A stretch of DNA of 39,282 nt from an uncultured Spartobacteria bacterium (GTDB lineage: Bacteria; Verrucomicrobiota; Verrucomicrobiia; Chthoniobacterales; UBA6821): the NCBI GenBank assembly GCA_903847935.1, contig CAINEX010000140.1, forward strand, positions 1 to 39,282, in the 5' to 3' direction. Below the pieces are notes generated by a model. It saw nothing but the letters and a program-made list of their open reading frames with translations. It ran no database searches and was not told the origin of the DNA. Shown here in pieces: positions 1 through 8,108 of the stretch (position 1 is the stretch's first letter; each line of letters opens with the position of its first letter). A program made the translations under genes and the position numbers.

Positions 1-1
1 C

Positions 2-235
2 ATCACGGCCGGATCGAATTCGAGCCTGAGCTTCACGGGTGACTATTCCGGGAGGTTCGACACGATCACTGCCGGAGCGAGTTCGAGCCTGAGCTTCACG
101 GGTAGATATTCCGGTAGTTATGGGGACAGCATCACTGCCGGAGCGAATTCGAGCCTGAGCTTCACGGGTAACCATTCCGGCTACCGCTCTGATAGCATCA
201 CTACCGGGGCAAATTCCACCCTGAGCTTCACGGGT
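2..235 (+). repeat. Four tandem 63-66 bp coding repeats
   Basis: Nearly identical 39-bp cores (ATCACTGCCGGAGCGA...ending TTCACGGGT) start at 2, 65, 131 and 197, with spacing 63, 66 and 66 bp. They encode the 21-22-residue repeats of the truncated surface protein. The first three copies are almost identical at DNA level and the fourth is more diverged, as expected for recent tandem expansion. More copies probably lie upstream of the window. Confidence 0.9.
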
Positions 236-847
236 CAGGGAACCGGTCAGTACGATCTCATTACTCTCGGCAACAACAATCTCCTATCGATCACCTACGC
301 ATCGCTGCTCGCAACCGACACCATCACGGGTGGATCCAATGACACACTCGTCATCCTGAACGCCGACACGATCAATGACACGGCCTTCCAGTACGACAGC
401 TTCAGCGGTGGAATCGTGTCACTCGGAGATAGTGGTGGAAGCAGCTCGATCAGCCTTGGATCGGCCGCTCAAGCCGCAGGCATCACCTCGGCCATTGCGG
501 GCAATGGCAACGACAGCCTAGATCTCTCGGCTTGGAATGCCTCTGTGCAGAATGCCGGCTTCACCCTCACGGGTGGAAGCGGTGCGGACAACTTCATCCT
601 GGGTAACGGCTCCGGCAATGCCTTCGGCAACACGGGATCGGATATCGCCACGATCAATCACTTCACCGCGAGCGACATGCTTAGTCTCCACAACGAGAAT
701 GACTACACCTTCCAGTCGGGATCCTTCGGAGCGGGTGGTGCCTATAATACAGAGCTCCTAGCAGGATCGAATGTCGTGGCCTACATCGATGACCAGAGCT
801 ACGGCCTGGCTAGCTCATCAAGTATGAGCCACGTCAACCTGCTCTAG
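2..847 (+). CDS. C-terminal part of a large RTX-like repetitive surface or secreted protein (5' truncated by window edge)
   Basis: The frame is open from base 2 to the TAG at 845-847, so the ORF-track start (a GTG at 416) is only an internal codon and the real start lies outside the window. The visible 281 residues begin with four 21-22-residue repeats built on a core like ITAGANSSLSFTG. A Gly/Asn/Asp-rich stretch (GNGNDSLDLS, GGSGADNFILG) follows, and then a GSDIATINHFTASDMLSL segment. That segment resembles the 'GxDxIxDFxxGDxLxL' element near the C-terminus of RTX and serralysin-type type I secretion substrates. The protein is probably an extracellular adhesin or S-layer-like beta-strand repeat protein. 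The ABC/HlyD exporter genes about 10 kb away are a plausible partner. The substrate assignment is inference; the repeats and RTX-like ending are seen directly. Confidence 0.8.
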   Translation: MTAGSNSSLSFTGDYSGRFDTITAGASSSLSFTGRYSGSYGDSITAGANSSLSFTGNHSGYRSDSITTGANSTLSFTGQGTGQYDLITLGNNNLLSITYASLLATDTITGGSNDTLVILNADTINDTAFQYDSFSGGIVSLGDSGGSSSISLGSAAQAAGITSAIAGNGNDSLDLSAWNASVQNAGFTLTGGSGADNFILGNGSGNAFGNTGSDIATINHFTASDMLSLHNENDYTFQSGSFGAGGAYNTELLAGSNVVAYIDDQSYGLASSSSMSHVNLL

Positions 848-855
848 GGCGCTGG

Positions 856-960
856 GAGACCTGAGACCTGAGACCTGAGACCTGAGACCCGAGACCCGAG
901 ACCCGAGACCTGAGACCTGAGACCTGAGACCCGAGACCCGAGACCCGAGACCCGAGACCG
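856..960. repeat. Heptamer tandem array, 15 units of GAGACC(T/C)
   Basis: Fifteen consecutive 7-bp units run without interruption, starting 9 bp after the stop codon of the repetitive protein. The last base of the units reads TTTT CCC TTT CCCC G, so the array is itself made of blocks of two unit types. It is noncoding and lies between convergent genes. It looks like a slippage-prone microsatellite. Confidence 0.95.
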
Positions 961-1012
961 AAAGGTCGACGCCGCGAAATCAATCGCAGTGGTGCAGAGA
1001 GAAAAATGAGAG

Positions 1013-1032
1013 GAAGTCAGGGGGCTGACTTC
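1013..1032. terminator. Perfect 8-bp stem-loop between convergent genes
   Basis: GAAGTCAG, a GGGG loop, then CTGACTTC form a perfect hairpin between the convergent repetitive-protein and GT2 genes. There is no T-tract, so a classical intrinsic terminator is not shown. It may be a bidirectional transcription barrier, or a by-product of the heptamer repeats it overlaps. Confidence 0.35.
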
Positions 1033-1057
1033 TGACCTCTGATTTCCGACCTCTGAC
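1025..1057. repeat. Second, degenerate heptamer array (YTCYGAY)
   Basis: After a partial CTGAC come TTCTGAC, CTCTGAT, TTCCGAC and CTCTGAC, which are four 7-bp units with transitions at fixed positions. The period and the pyrimidine-GA pattern match the GAGACCY array 65 bp upstream, suggesting a shared origin or mechanism. The array ends just before the 3' end of the GT2 gene. Confidence 0.75.
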
Positions 1058-1080
1058 TTCTTCAGAATCTCCTACTCTGG

Positions 1081-1851
1081 CTAACTTCCCGCCCTCTTCC
1101 GCAGGAGAAGCTCCGTGGCTTTTCTTTGGCGTTCCGCGAATTCAGGAAGTGCCAGTGAAGAGGTGCCGGAGCGGTGGGCCACGTAGGTGTTGGTGGCGAG
1201 GGCCAGGAGGTGTCCGGCCTTCTGCAGTCTCCAGCAGAAGTCGTCGTCATCTCCAAGGAGCAGGTCGTTGAACTCCTCATCGAGGTAGCCGATCTCGTCG
1301 AAGAGTGAACGCCGAAACAAGGTGCAGAAGAAGGCAAGCATCCCTCCGACGACGATGCCGGATGGGTTCCCCGCCACGGCTGACTGCATGGCTGAGACAT
1401 CATCACGGGAGATGCCTTGGAGTTCAGCAAGCCCTGCTTGGGGGAGCTTCTCCCGGACACTGTCGTAGCCCTGCCAGTCGCGGGAGTTGGAGGTGAGGGG
1501 ACCGACGGCACCGACCTTGGGATTGGTATCAAGGATGGAGACGAGGCTCCCGAGCCAATCCTTGCCGACTTCGATGTCATTGTTGAGCAAGCAGACGTAA
1601 TCGTGATGCTTCGCGAGGTCGAGCCCCTGGTTGACCCCTTTGACCCATTTTAGGTTCTCAAGATTACGGACGAGTGTGACGTGATCCGGAAGATCCCTGG
1701 AATAGAGCTCGAGGGTTCTGTCATCGGAGGCGTTGTCGATGAGGTAGAGGTGGCACTCAGCCGCAGGAGTGTGGCGCAGGAGGCTCTCCAGGGTGTTCTC
1801 CAGCAGAGGGAACTTATTCCTCGTGACGCAGATGAGACCGGTGCGTTTCAT
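1081..1851 (-). CDS. Family 2 glycosyltransferase (GT-A fold)
   Basis: This 256-residue protein starts with the GT2 nucleotide-binding strand (GLICVTRNKFPLLENTLESL). LIDNASDDRT follows near residues 37-46, then LLNNDIEVGKDWL near 88-99, where the ND/DIE pair is the DXD-like metal and sugar-nucleotide site. Near 200, LLGDDDDFCWRLQKAG matches the ED-x-D-xxxR acceptor/base region of rhamnosyl-type GT2 enzymes. There is no signal peptide or membrane segment, so it should act in the cytoplasm. The ATG at 1851 lies 35 bp downstream of the DUF2827-like gene, so it is probably last in that minus-strand operon. Donor and acceptor cannot be predicted. Transfer to a protein or glycan destined for the cell surface is inferred from context. 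Confidence 0.88.
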   Translation of the reverse strand: MKRTGLICVTRNKFPLLENTLESLLRHTPAAECHLYLIDNASDDRTLELYSRDLPDHVTLVRNLENLKWVKGVNQGLDLAKHHDYVCLLNNDIEVGKDWLGSLVSILDTNPKVGAVGPLTSNSRDWQGYDSVREKLPQAGLAELQGISRDDVSAMQSAVAGNPSGIVVGGMLAFFCTLFRRSLFDEIGYLDEEFNDLLLGDDDDFCWRLQKAGHLLALATNTYVAHRSGTSSLALPEFAERQRKATELLLRKRAGS

Positions 1852-1886
1852 GACTGGGATGCCTTGGAAGATCTGAATCTGGGGTT

Positions 1887-3020
1887 CTAGGGCTTCGCAT
1901 AGAGGCGCATGAGTTCCTCCGTGTAGGTGGCGATATTCTCCGGATGATCGAATCCGAGGCTCCGGATTAACTCCCGGCAGCGTTCCCTGTAGGCGTCGAG
2001 ATGGAGATCGTGTTGGGCAAAGGCATGGAGGAGCACCTTCCCTCCTTCCTCCGTTTCAAAGTCGGGGTAGTAGTAGCCGTGGTCGTGCAGGAGGGGGGAG
2101 TTGTGCACCAGGGGATACCCTCCGTAGAGGATCTCGTAGTAGAGGTAGTTCTGGGGGCACTCCCACTGGTGTGAGATGACGCAGTCACCCTGGCGAGCCA
2201 TGAAGTCGTAGACGGGGAATCTCCCCTCAAAGGTGGCGACGCCGTGATTCACGATGTCGAGGCTGAGTGCGAGCTTCCTGAAGACATCCTGTTCCTTGAG
2301 GTGAAAGGTGTTGCAGACGAAGAAGGACTCGATGAAGGAGGGCTGCATCCGGTAGGCCTCCTCGCACGCAAGCATGGGGATGAGGCTGGTCTTCACCATA
2401 TTGATGTTGGGCTCGAACGAGCAGACTCTCCAGCGCTTGCGCCCCGGCTTGTAGCCGTAACTCAGATCTGCCGGGAGCGTATCGATCCCTTTTTGAAAGA
2501 GGAGCGGTGACCAGATGTGCGGGACGATGCGTACCGGTGAGCGTGTGGTGATCCCGAAGTAGTCGGTGCAGATGGATTGATGCCCGGGAATGGTCCAGAC
2601 GGCGTCGAAGGTCTTGGCCGTGGAGAGGGAGCCATTCGGTCGATCGAACATGGCGCGCTCGATGTCGATGACGTAGTCGTTGCCGACCCGCATCGCCGCA
2701 TAGCGTCCTCCTCCCTTTTTGAAACGCGCCACCCAGTCGTCAGGTAGTTGGGCACCCATCTCGATGATGACATCAAGATGCTCGGCGGCCTCAGCGAGCG
2801 GGATGATGTCGATTCCGGTCTCTCCAAGCATCAAGGTGGCACTCGGTGTGACCTCGGAGTTTGCGTTGATGAGGACTGATCTGCCCACTGCGGGTGAGTT
2901 GGCCAGAAGGCGCGCTAGGAAAACGCAGTTTTGTCCAATGCCATTTTCCCAAATGGACTGACTCCCCGCCCGGATGCCGATGGTAACGCCAACCCGAAGT
3001 TTGTGCTCCGGCATGCTCAT
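1887..3020 (-). CDS. DUF2827-like protein, probable glycosyltransferase-related (copy 1)
   Basis: The 377-residue protein opens with KLRVGVTIGIRAGSQSIWENGIGQNCVFLARLL, the layout I associate with Pfam DUF2827. It also carries SHQWECPQNYLYYEILYGGYPLVHNSP near the C-terminus, which resembles the donor-site loop of GT-B enzymes, where a family-conserved acidic residue would sit. The ATG at 3020 overlaps the upstream paralogue's stop in an ATGA, so the two are translationally coupled. No signal peptide or membrane helix is visible. The biochemical function of the family is not established to my knowledge. A sugar-transfer role in the surrounding surface-glycan cluster is inference. Confidence 0.75.
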   Translation of the reverse strand: MSMPEHKLRVGVTIGIRAGSQSIWENGIGQNCVFLARLLANSPAVGRSVLINANSEVTPSATLMLGETGIDIIPLAEAAEHLDVIIEMGAQLPDDWVARFKKGGGRYAAMRVGNDYVIDIERAMFDRPNGSLSTAKTFDAVWTIPGHQSICTDYFGITTRSPVRIVPHIWSPLLFQKGIDTLPADLSYGYKPGRKRWRVCSFEPNINMVKTSLIPMLACEEAYRMQPSFIESFFVCNTFHLKEQDVFRKLALSLDIVNHGVATFEGRFPVYDFMARQGDCVISHQWECPQNYLYYEILYGGYPLVHNSPLLHDHGYYYPDFETEEGGKVLLHAFAQHDLHLDAYRERCRELIRSLGFDHPENIATYTEELMRLYAKP

Positions 3021-4180
3021 TGGGGTGCCTGCATGACATGAGTAATCCGCTCGGTGAAAGCTCGGATATTTTCAGGATGGTCTGGCGAGAGAGTCGCTAG
3101 AAAATCCTGCGCACGCCTACGATAATCTTCCCAAAAACCAGACTCCTTCCCCCATCCCTCAACGAGTCTCTCGCCGCCCCGCGCTGCCTCGAATGCCGGA
3201 TAGTAGAATCCCATACCGGCTTTCTCCATCAGGGGCGAGTTATGAACGAGCGGATATCCTCCATGCAAGGCGTCGTAGTAGAGGTAGTTCTGCTCGTTCT
3301 CCCACTGGTGGGAGACGATGGCATCCAGTTTGTTGAGGGTCATGCAGTCAGCGAAGATTTGCCGGCTTTCGTAGCTGGCTTTGTGATCGCGCGTTAGGTC
3401 GAGATGTATCGCAAAGTTTTTGAAGGTTGCATGCTCCTTCATGTGGAAGGAGTTCATGATCATCATGGCATTGATGCTCTCCGGGTTGATGCGGTATGCG
3501 GTTTCACACGCGAGCATCGGGAGGAAGCAGTTCTTCACCACCGATATATTCGGTTCAAAGATGCCAACCCTCCATCCGCCGGATTTCTTTGTATCCCGAG
3601 CGGGATCGAATCCAAACTGGTGCCCTGCTTCTGCGAGTTGGGCGATCTGGGCATCCAGGAAGCAGGGAGACCAGAGGTGGGGCATCTCGATGACAGGGCG
3701 TCGCGTGAGCGTCCTCAACATGGGTGCACAGCTTCGGGAGTATTGGGAGAGTGTCCAAAGCTCGTGTCTGAGGTGGGGTTCCTCGAAGGTAAGGCCGCCC
3801 TCTTTGTTAAAGATAATAGTTTCTCCATTAATGGCGAAGGTGTGTCCTACTTGGAAGGTGACGATCTTGACTCCGATGGCGTGAATTCGACGGAGCCATT
3901 TGGTCTCAAGTAAGGCACCCATTTCGATGACGAAGTCGATGTCATGGGTGATTTCCCATGGCTGAACAATCGGCGTATCGATCAGGTCGAAGCGCAAGGC
4001 GCCTGGGAGGATCTTTTCTTTCCCTCCATTGATCAGGAAGACGCTCTCCACGAGCGGGCACTTCCTAAGGAGCATGATCAGGAAGGCAATGTTCTGGTTG
4101 ATTCCGTTATTCCAGATGGTGGCATTCTCCTTGGTATGGATGGAAACACCGACCTTAATTTTTCTGCCATGGAGAGCCAT
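3017..4180 (-). CDS. DUF2827-like protein, probable glycosyltransferase-related (copy 2)
   Basis: This 387-residue paralogue of the downstream gene shares its layout: KVGVSIHTKENATIWNNGINQN at the N-terminus, FEPNISVVKNCFLPMLACE-like mid-region, and SHQWENEQNYLYYDALHGGYPLVHNSP near residues 310-337. The pair clearly arose by duplication but has diverged well beyond recent identity, so the copies may use different substrates. It is probably the first gene of the minus-strand unit copy 2, copy 1, GT2. Upstream is a short AT-rich spacer. Function is unknown; a GT-B-like sugar-transfer role is an inference from the C-terminal motif and neighbours. Confidence 0.75.
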   Translation of the reverse strand: MALHGRKIKVGVSIHTKENATIWNNGINQNIAFLIMLLRKCPLVESVFLINGGKEKILPGALRFDLIDTPIVQPWEITHDIDFVIEMGALLETKWLRRIHAIGVKIVTFQVGHTFAINGETIIFNKEGGLTFEEPHLRHELWTLSQYSRSCAPMLRTLTRRPVIEMPHLWSPCFLDAQIAQLAEAGHQFGFDPARDTKKSGGWRVGIFEPNISVVKNCFLPMLACETAYRINPESINAMMIMNSFHMKEHATFKNFAIHLDLTRDHKASYESRQIFADCMTLNKLDAIVSHQWENEQNYLYYDALHGGYPLVHNSPLMEKAGMGFYYPAFEAARGGERLVEGWGKESGFWEDYRRRAQDFLATLSPDHPENIRAFTERITHVMQAPQ

Positions 4181-4314
4181 CTAATTACTAAATAGAATTA
4201 CGTTCTTAAAAATTAATACACATGGAGTTCCTCGAATGGGAGGTAGACGAGGAACTTATGAATCCAGAAATCCAATGCTCATTAGAAAGCTGGCTTTTCT
4301 ACACACTGGTTTTC

Positions 4315-4923
4315 CTAATCTCTAAAGCGTAATCCCCAGACATTAAGACCTCGGCTCTCTCGAGCCACAAGTGTCAGGCCACTTCTTTGCAAGAGGCGAT
4401 GCATGCCTTTTCGGGAAAGCTTTGCGTTTTCAGCAATCAGAATAACTCCTTGGACAGATTGAGGGGAGGGTGGTTGCTCGAGTTCCCTGCTCTTAAGAAA
4501 TGCAAGGGTCTGACGAAGCATTGAGAGAGAGAGTGCGATGCATCGATCCTGAGGACGGGTAAATTGACGGTAGAAATAAAATTGCCCTCCAGCATTAGGT
4601 ACTTCGCGCAGGTAAATGGAGTTCACAGCAACGACTTCGCCGCTCGCATTCCGTGCGATACACGCCACTTCGGAAATCCTTCTTTTTGCTTCTTCTTCGT
4701 TGAGAAGCGCCTGATTCAGGCTCCAGAGATTGATAATTTCCTTTGCTGTGCTTTCATTGACTTCACCATGAACGAATCGTAGGGCGTAAGAGTTCTTTGG
4801 TGGTATCTCCGATTTGGGAGCTAGGGATTCTATCTTCTTGGACTGAGTTAGATGGACTGGAGAATCTGAAGGTGAAGAAGTCTTCTCCCTTGAACCCAAT
4901 AATCTTTTAAGTTTGCTTTTCAT
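4315..4923 (-). CDS. Hypothetical protein with GNAT-acetyltransferase-like core
   Basis: The 202-residue protein has a basic, Ser/Lys-rich and probably disordered N-terminus (about residues 1-45). A compact domain follows: helix (STAKEIINLW), strands EVACIARNASGEVVAVNSIYLRE, a central strand-helix (FYFYRQFTRPQDRCIALSLSMLRQTLAFLKSR), and a C-terminal strand ending GLNVWGLRFRD. That order resembles GNAT N-acyltransferases, but a canonical acetyl-CoA pyrophosphate-binding R/Q-x-x-G-x-G/A loop is not obvious. I cannot assign a substrate. It stands alone on the minus strand between the DUF2827 pair and a divergent sulfotransferase, in the AT-rich section of the cluster. N-acylation of an amino sugar would fit the context but is not shown. 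Confidence 0.6.
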   Translation of the reverse strand: MKSKLKRLLGSREKTSSPSDSPVHLTQSKKIESLAPKSEIPPKNSYALRFVHGEVNESTAKEIINLWSLNQALLNEEEAKRRISEVACIARNASGEVVAVNSIYLREVPNAGGQFYFYRQFTRPQDRCIALSLSMLRQTLAFLKSRELEQPPSPQSVQGVILIAENAKLSRKGMHRLLQRSGLTLVARESRGLNVWGLRFRD

Positions 4924-4981
4924 TTTTAATTAGGAAGTATTCGATCATTGATTCAATCTCTTCTTTTAATAATATTAAAGG

Positions 4982-5806
4982 GTGAAGAGCATATTTTTTA
5001 ATTCCTCAATGCCTAGAAGCATGTCGACGCTTCTTCAATGCATCCTCAATCAGAATCCCTCGATCTGTGCGACTCCGACAGATCCAGTGTTGGAGTATCT
5101 CTTCGCTGCTAGGAATAATTACACAAAAACACCCGAGGTCAAAGCCATGGATAAGGAGCTAGCGCTCAAGACCTGGAGGGGATTCTGCCGGGGTGGGCTC
5201 AATGGGTACGCCGAGTCCTATACAGATCGACCTAATATTTGCATTAAGACCCGAGGGGCCACGATCCACTACCGGTGGTTTGAGTCTTTCATGGCCTACA
5301 AACCCAAGATGATCTGCATGGTTAGGGATCTGCGGAGTGTCGTGGCCTCCATGGAGAAGATACATCGAAAGAGTACTGAAAATAGCTCCGATATGGTGAA
5401 CCATGGAGAGATGAAAGGTACAAGCACCCCAAAGCGTGTCGCTATGTGGTTGAATTCCCCACCCGTTGGAATGGCTCTTGAGCGTCTCCAACAATGTATT
5501 CGTGAGGGAATTAATCGGGATATACTGATCCTGCGTGCAGAGGATCTTACAACAAATCCCGATGTGGTCATGAGGAAAGCCTATGCCTATCTGAATCTTC
5601 CCTACTACAAGCACAACTTTGATAATGTAGAACAATCAGTCAAGGAGGATGACTCTGTCTATGGCCTCACTGCAGACTTGCATACGATCCGCAACAAGGT
5701 GTCGCCATTAAAGTTTGATGCCGTCGAAGTTCTAGGTATGGACGTCTGCGACCAAATCAATAAGAACTTTTCTTGGTATCAGAAGTCTTTTGGCTATATC
5801 CAGTAA
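4982..5806 (+). CDS. Sulfotransferase-family protein
   Basis: The 274-residue protein begins FFNSSMPRSMSTLLQ (residues 5-18), the 5'-phosphosulfate-binding loop of PAPS-dependent sulfotransferases (consensus like PRSGTTLL, here with MS in place of GT). KMICMVRDLRSVVASMEK (about 109-126) matches the 3'-phosphate-binding strand-helix with its conserved Arg and Ser. These features predict transfer of sulfate from PAPS to a carbohydrate or protein acceptor in the cytoplasm. The GTG start at 4982 is chosen because the ATG at residue 10 would delete the first beta strand. The gene is divergent from the GNAT-like gene and convergent with the GT4 gene. It is AT-rich for this window, which suggests acquisition by transfer. 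A sulfated surface glycan or glycoprotein is the likely product. Confidence 0.82.
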   Translation: MKSIFFNSSMPRSMSTLLQCILNQNPSICATPTDPVLEYLFAARNNYTKTPEVKAMDKELALKTWRGFCRGGLNGYAESYTDRPNICIKTRGATIHYRWFESFMAYKPKMICMVRDLRSVVASMEKIHRKSTENSSDMVNHGEMKGTSTPKRVAMWLNSPPVGMALERLQQCIREGINRDILILRAEDLTTNPDVVMRKAYAYLNLPYYKHNFDNVEQSVKEDDSVYGLTADLHTIRNKVSPLKFDAVEVLGMDVCDQINKNFSWYQKSFGYIQ

Positions 5807-5976
5807 TACGAAGCGCTAATAGAATGGTGTTGAGGCAGGAGTATTCCGATCGACTGGAAGGGGACTTTGATGTCCCGTAGAAGTGAAATTTTCTCCGTTT
5901 TCGTTGGATGCAATGCTGCATAGAGTCCACCAATACAAACCTGTCTGGTATACGAATAGCCCTAGGAAAAATCTAA

Positions 5977-7197
5977 CTAGCGAGCATTATTTACGATGTT
6001 CGAAAGCCAAGCCAGGCGTTGCCTGAGGCACGACCCCATATCGTATTTAGCCACTACGGTTTCACGGGCTTTCTGGCGGATCTGCCGGTAGTCATCCGGT
6101 TTGTCCAAGACGTTGCTGATTGTCTGTGCCAGTTGATCGGGACGGAAGAAGTCGACCAGAAGTCCATTGATATTGTTACTGATGACCTCCTGAACGGGCG
6201 CGGTATCGGAACCGACCACCAGAGCCCCGCACGCCATGGCCTCTAGCATCGACCAAGAGAGAACAAATGGGCGGGTTAAGTAGACATGGGCATTAGTGCA
6301 CTTCAGCAACTTGACGTAGTCGCCATAAGGAAGAGATCCGACAAAGTGGACCCTTTTTTCATCCAAGGGAAACTTTTCAAGAGCCATTTTCTTGAAGGAG
6401 GAGCCCTCCGGGGCCGCCTTGCCGTAGGCTACACGATCATCTCCGGCAATCACGATATGAACGTTGGGACGCTGCTTTAGCAGGAGGTGAGCTGCCTCAA
6501 TAAACTGAGGGAAGCCTCGATACGGCTCCATGCCGCGTGTTGCGTAGGTCACGATCTCTTTGCATTCCGAAAGGTCGAGGTTCTTTTCGGGGAGAACAAG
6601 TTTCAGGCCAGGCTCTGGCTTAAAAAAATTCGTGTCGATTCCCTCGTGGGAAATGATAAGGCGCTGCCGAAGATGGGGAGGGTACTGGTCGTACTGGAAT
6701 CGCGTGGGGCAGAGTCCCCCATCCGCGCTAGCAAGCTCTGAGAGGAGGCATGCGTTTTTAATGCGGATTCTTGCTTCGTCATCCAGATTCACCGGGTCTG
6801 AGGGATCAAAATCACAGTCAGTACCATGTGAATGGTAGTACCACTCGAAATTGAGAGCTAGTGGAGTCCTTGGAAAAAGGTCTTTCATGAAGAGGGTGGT
6901 CCCCCAACCGGCATGACCAAAGATTAGGTCAGGAATAAACCCCTTCTGTTTTTCAGCCAACATGACCTCATATGCACCCTGTCCGTGTAAGATGGTATCT
7001 TCAAAAGGTCTAATGTAGTGATGGGTCTGCGGAGATGGGTCTCTCTTACGCTTGTAGATTATCTTGCGGATACCAGGCATCTCACCGCCCACAGCCGTGG
7101 TAAGAAAGCAGACCTCATGATTTGGATTCGATCCAAGGACGGCTGCAATTGAGCGTAGTTGTGAAGGAAAATTGGGATGAGCTAGCAGAATGCGCAT
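5977..7197 (-). CDS. Family 4 glycosyltransferase (GT-B fold)
   Basis: This 406-residue protein has both Rossmann-like halves of a GT-B enzyme. The N-terminal half starts MRILLAHPNFPSQLRSIA and contains PDLIFGHAGWGTTLFMKD. The linker carries SHEGIDTNFFKP. The C-terminal half begins ATRGMEPYRGFPQFIEAA and has HIVIAGDD. It ends with the donor-site E-x7-E-like segment EAMACGALVVGSDTAPVQE. This is the usual architecture and length of retaining GT4 enzymes that use nucleotide sugars. It is soluble and cytoplasmic by sequence. Start ATG 7197 faces the divergent PPIase gene across a 59-bp gap that must hold both promoters. The exact sugar is unknown. Confidence 0.9.
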   Translation of the reverse strand: MRILLAHPNFPSQLRSIAAVLGSNPNHEVCFLTTAVGGEMPGIRKIIYKRKRDPSPQTHHYIRPFEDTILHGQGAYEVMLAEKQKGFIPDLIFGHAGWGTTLFMKDLFPRTPLALNFEWYYHSHGTDCDFDPSDPVNLDDEARIRIKNACLLSELASADGGLCPTRFQYDQYPPHLRQRLIISHEGIDTNFFKPEPGLKLVLPEKNLDLSECKEIVTYATRGMEPYRGFPQFIEAAHLLLKQRPNVHIVIAGDDRVAYGKAAPEGSSFKKMALEKFPLDEKRVHFVGSLPYGDYVKLLKCTNAHVYLTRPFVLSWSMLEAMACGALVVGSDTAPVQEVISNNINGLLVDFFRPDQLAQTISNVLDKPDDYRQIRQKARETVVAKYDMGSCLRQRLAWLSNIVNNAR

Positions 7198-7256
7198 AGA
7201 ATCAAAATCAGGGTATGAAGATATTGCAACATTGATGTTTGTACAACATTCCCTGT

Positions 7257-8108
7257 ATGAATTTGGCAGAAATAGGATATGTTCCCGATGTGAGCCAAGA
7301 TTCCTCTCCGCGCGTCGTTAAACTGGGTGACATCCTTCCAGTTTTCTCCAATTTTGATACTGTTCTCACGTCCGTAAAGTCTTACCCGCTTTGGCCTGCG
7401 CTGATAAGAGAGGCTCTTCTTGATAAAGCGATCTCGGGTATTTCCTGCGAAGATTCGGAAATCGATCTTCTCTGGGAGGAGTGGTGTTTAAAAAATGAAG
7501 TCGATCCCTCTCAGCCAAAATACGAGGGGCTCTCGGTGCCGGAGATGAGACTCGCCGCATCACGGGAGAGGAGAGTAGAGATCTTCAAGGAAAAGACTTT
7601 CTCAAAGCACCTTCCCGAATATTTTCGTGCGAGAAAGGGAGATCTAGATCGTGTCACCTTGGAAGTTGTACAGTTCCATCACCATGCTGTCGCCGAGGAA
7701 GCCCTCTTCAGATGCCGCGGCGGAGAGCAGATCCTAGAAGTAGCAGCCCATGAACTCGCCCACCGTGACGGGGGGGAACCACCCATGAAAAGGGTGGGCC
7801 CTATCGGCATTGGTCGACTGGGTGCCGGACTTGCTTCGTTAGTTACAGGCTCCCAAGCCGGGGCTATCCTTGGACCGAAAAAAGTGGGGCAATTTCATGT
7901 TGTGGTTCGAATCATAGAAATTCAGAACTCAGCACTTGAGGGGCGCACCCGACAAAGACTTCTGGAAGAGTTGCTCAATCAGTGGATTGAGCAGCAGATT
8001 TCGGCCATGACGGGTCGACCACCGAAACCTATCAAATTGCAGGAGGAGGTTGCACCAAATTCTGCAAACATACCTTTGACCAAGACGCCACCAGCACTTC
8101 TTTCATGA
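7257..8108 (+). CDS. Parvulin-type peptidyl-prolyl isomerase (PpiC-like), export-associated
   Basis: The ORF track begins at a TTG (7239), but the ATG at 7257 is a more likely start and gives 283 residues. The N-terminal half is helical and SurA-like (SYPLWPALIREALLDKAI, then charged helices to EIFKEKTFSKHLPEYF). The second half carries a parvulin-like fold: LEVVQFHHHAVAEEAL, then VGPIGIGRLGAGLASLV, and ILGPKKVGQFHVVVRIIEI, matching the G-x-hydrophobic / P-x-x-hydrophobic-H pattern of PpiC domains. No signal peptide is seen, so it may act in the cytoplasm on export substrates. Similar isomerases are found beside HlyD/ABC exporters in cyanobacteria (from memory). It overlaps the next gene by ATGA (8105-8108), so the two are coupled. 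Confidence 0.72.
   Translation: MNLAEIGYVPDVSQDSSPRVVKLGDILPVFSNFDTVLTSVKSYPLWPALIREALLDKAISGISCEDSEIDLLWEEWCLKNEVDPSQPKYEGLSVPEMRLAASRERRVEIFKEKTFSKHLPEYFRARKGDLDRVTLEVVQFHHHAVAEEALFRCRGGEQILEVAAHELAHRDGGEPPMKRVGPIGIGRLGAGLASLVTGSQAGAILGPKKVGQFHVVVRIIEIQNSALEGRTRQRLLEELLNQWIEQQISAMTGRPPKPIKLQEEVAPNSANIPLTKTPPALLS

Noticed and set aside
856-960. Heptamer array considered as a CRISPR array or origin iterons
   Set aside because: The units are 7 bp with no spacers, so it is not CRISPR. No DnaA boxes or replication gene is nearby, and units are contiguous, unlike most iterons.
5858-5880. GGGAC-N6-GTCCC hairpin after the sulfotransferase as a terminator
   Set aside because: The 5-bp stem has no T-tract and is within chance expectation for the 170-bp convergent gap.
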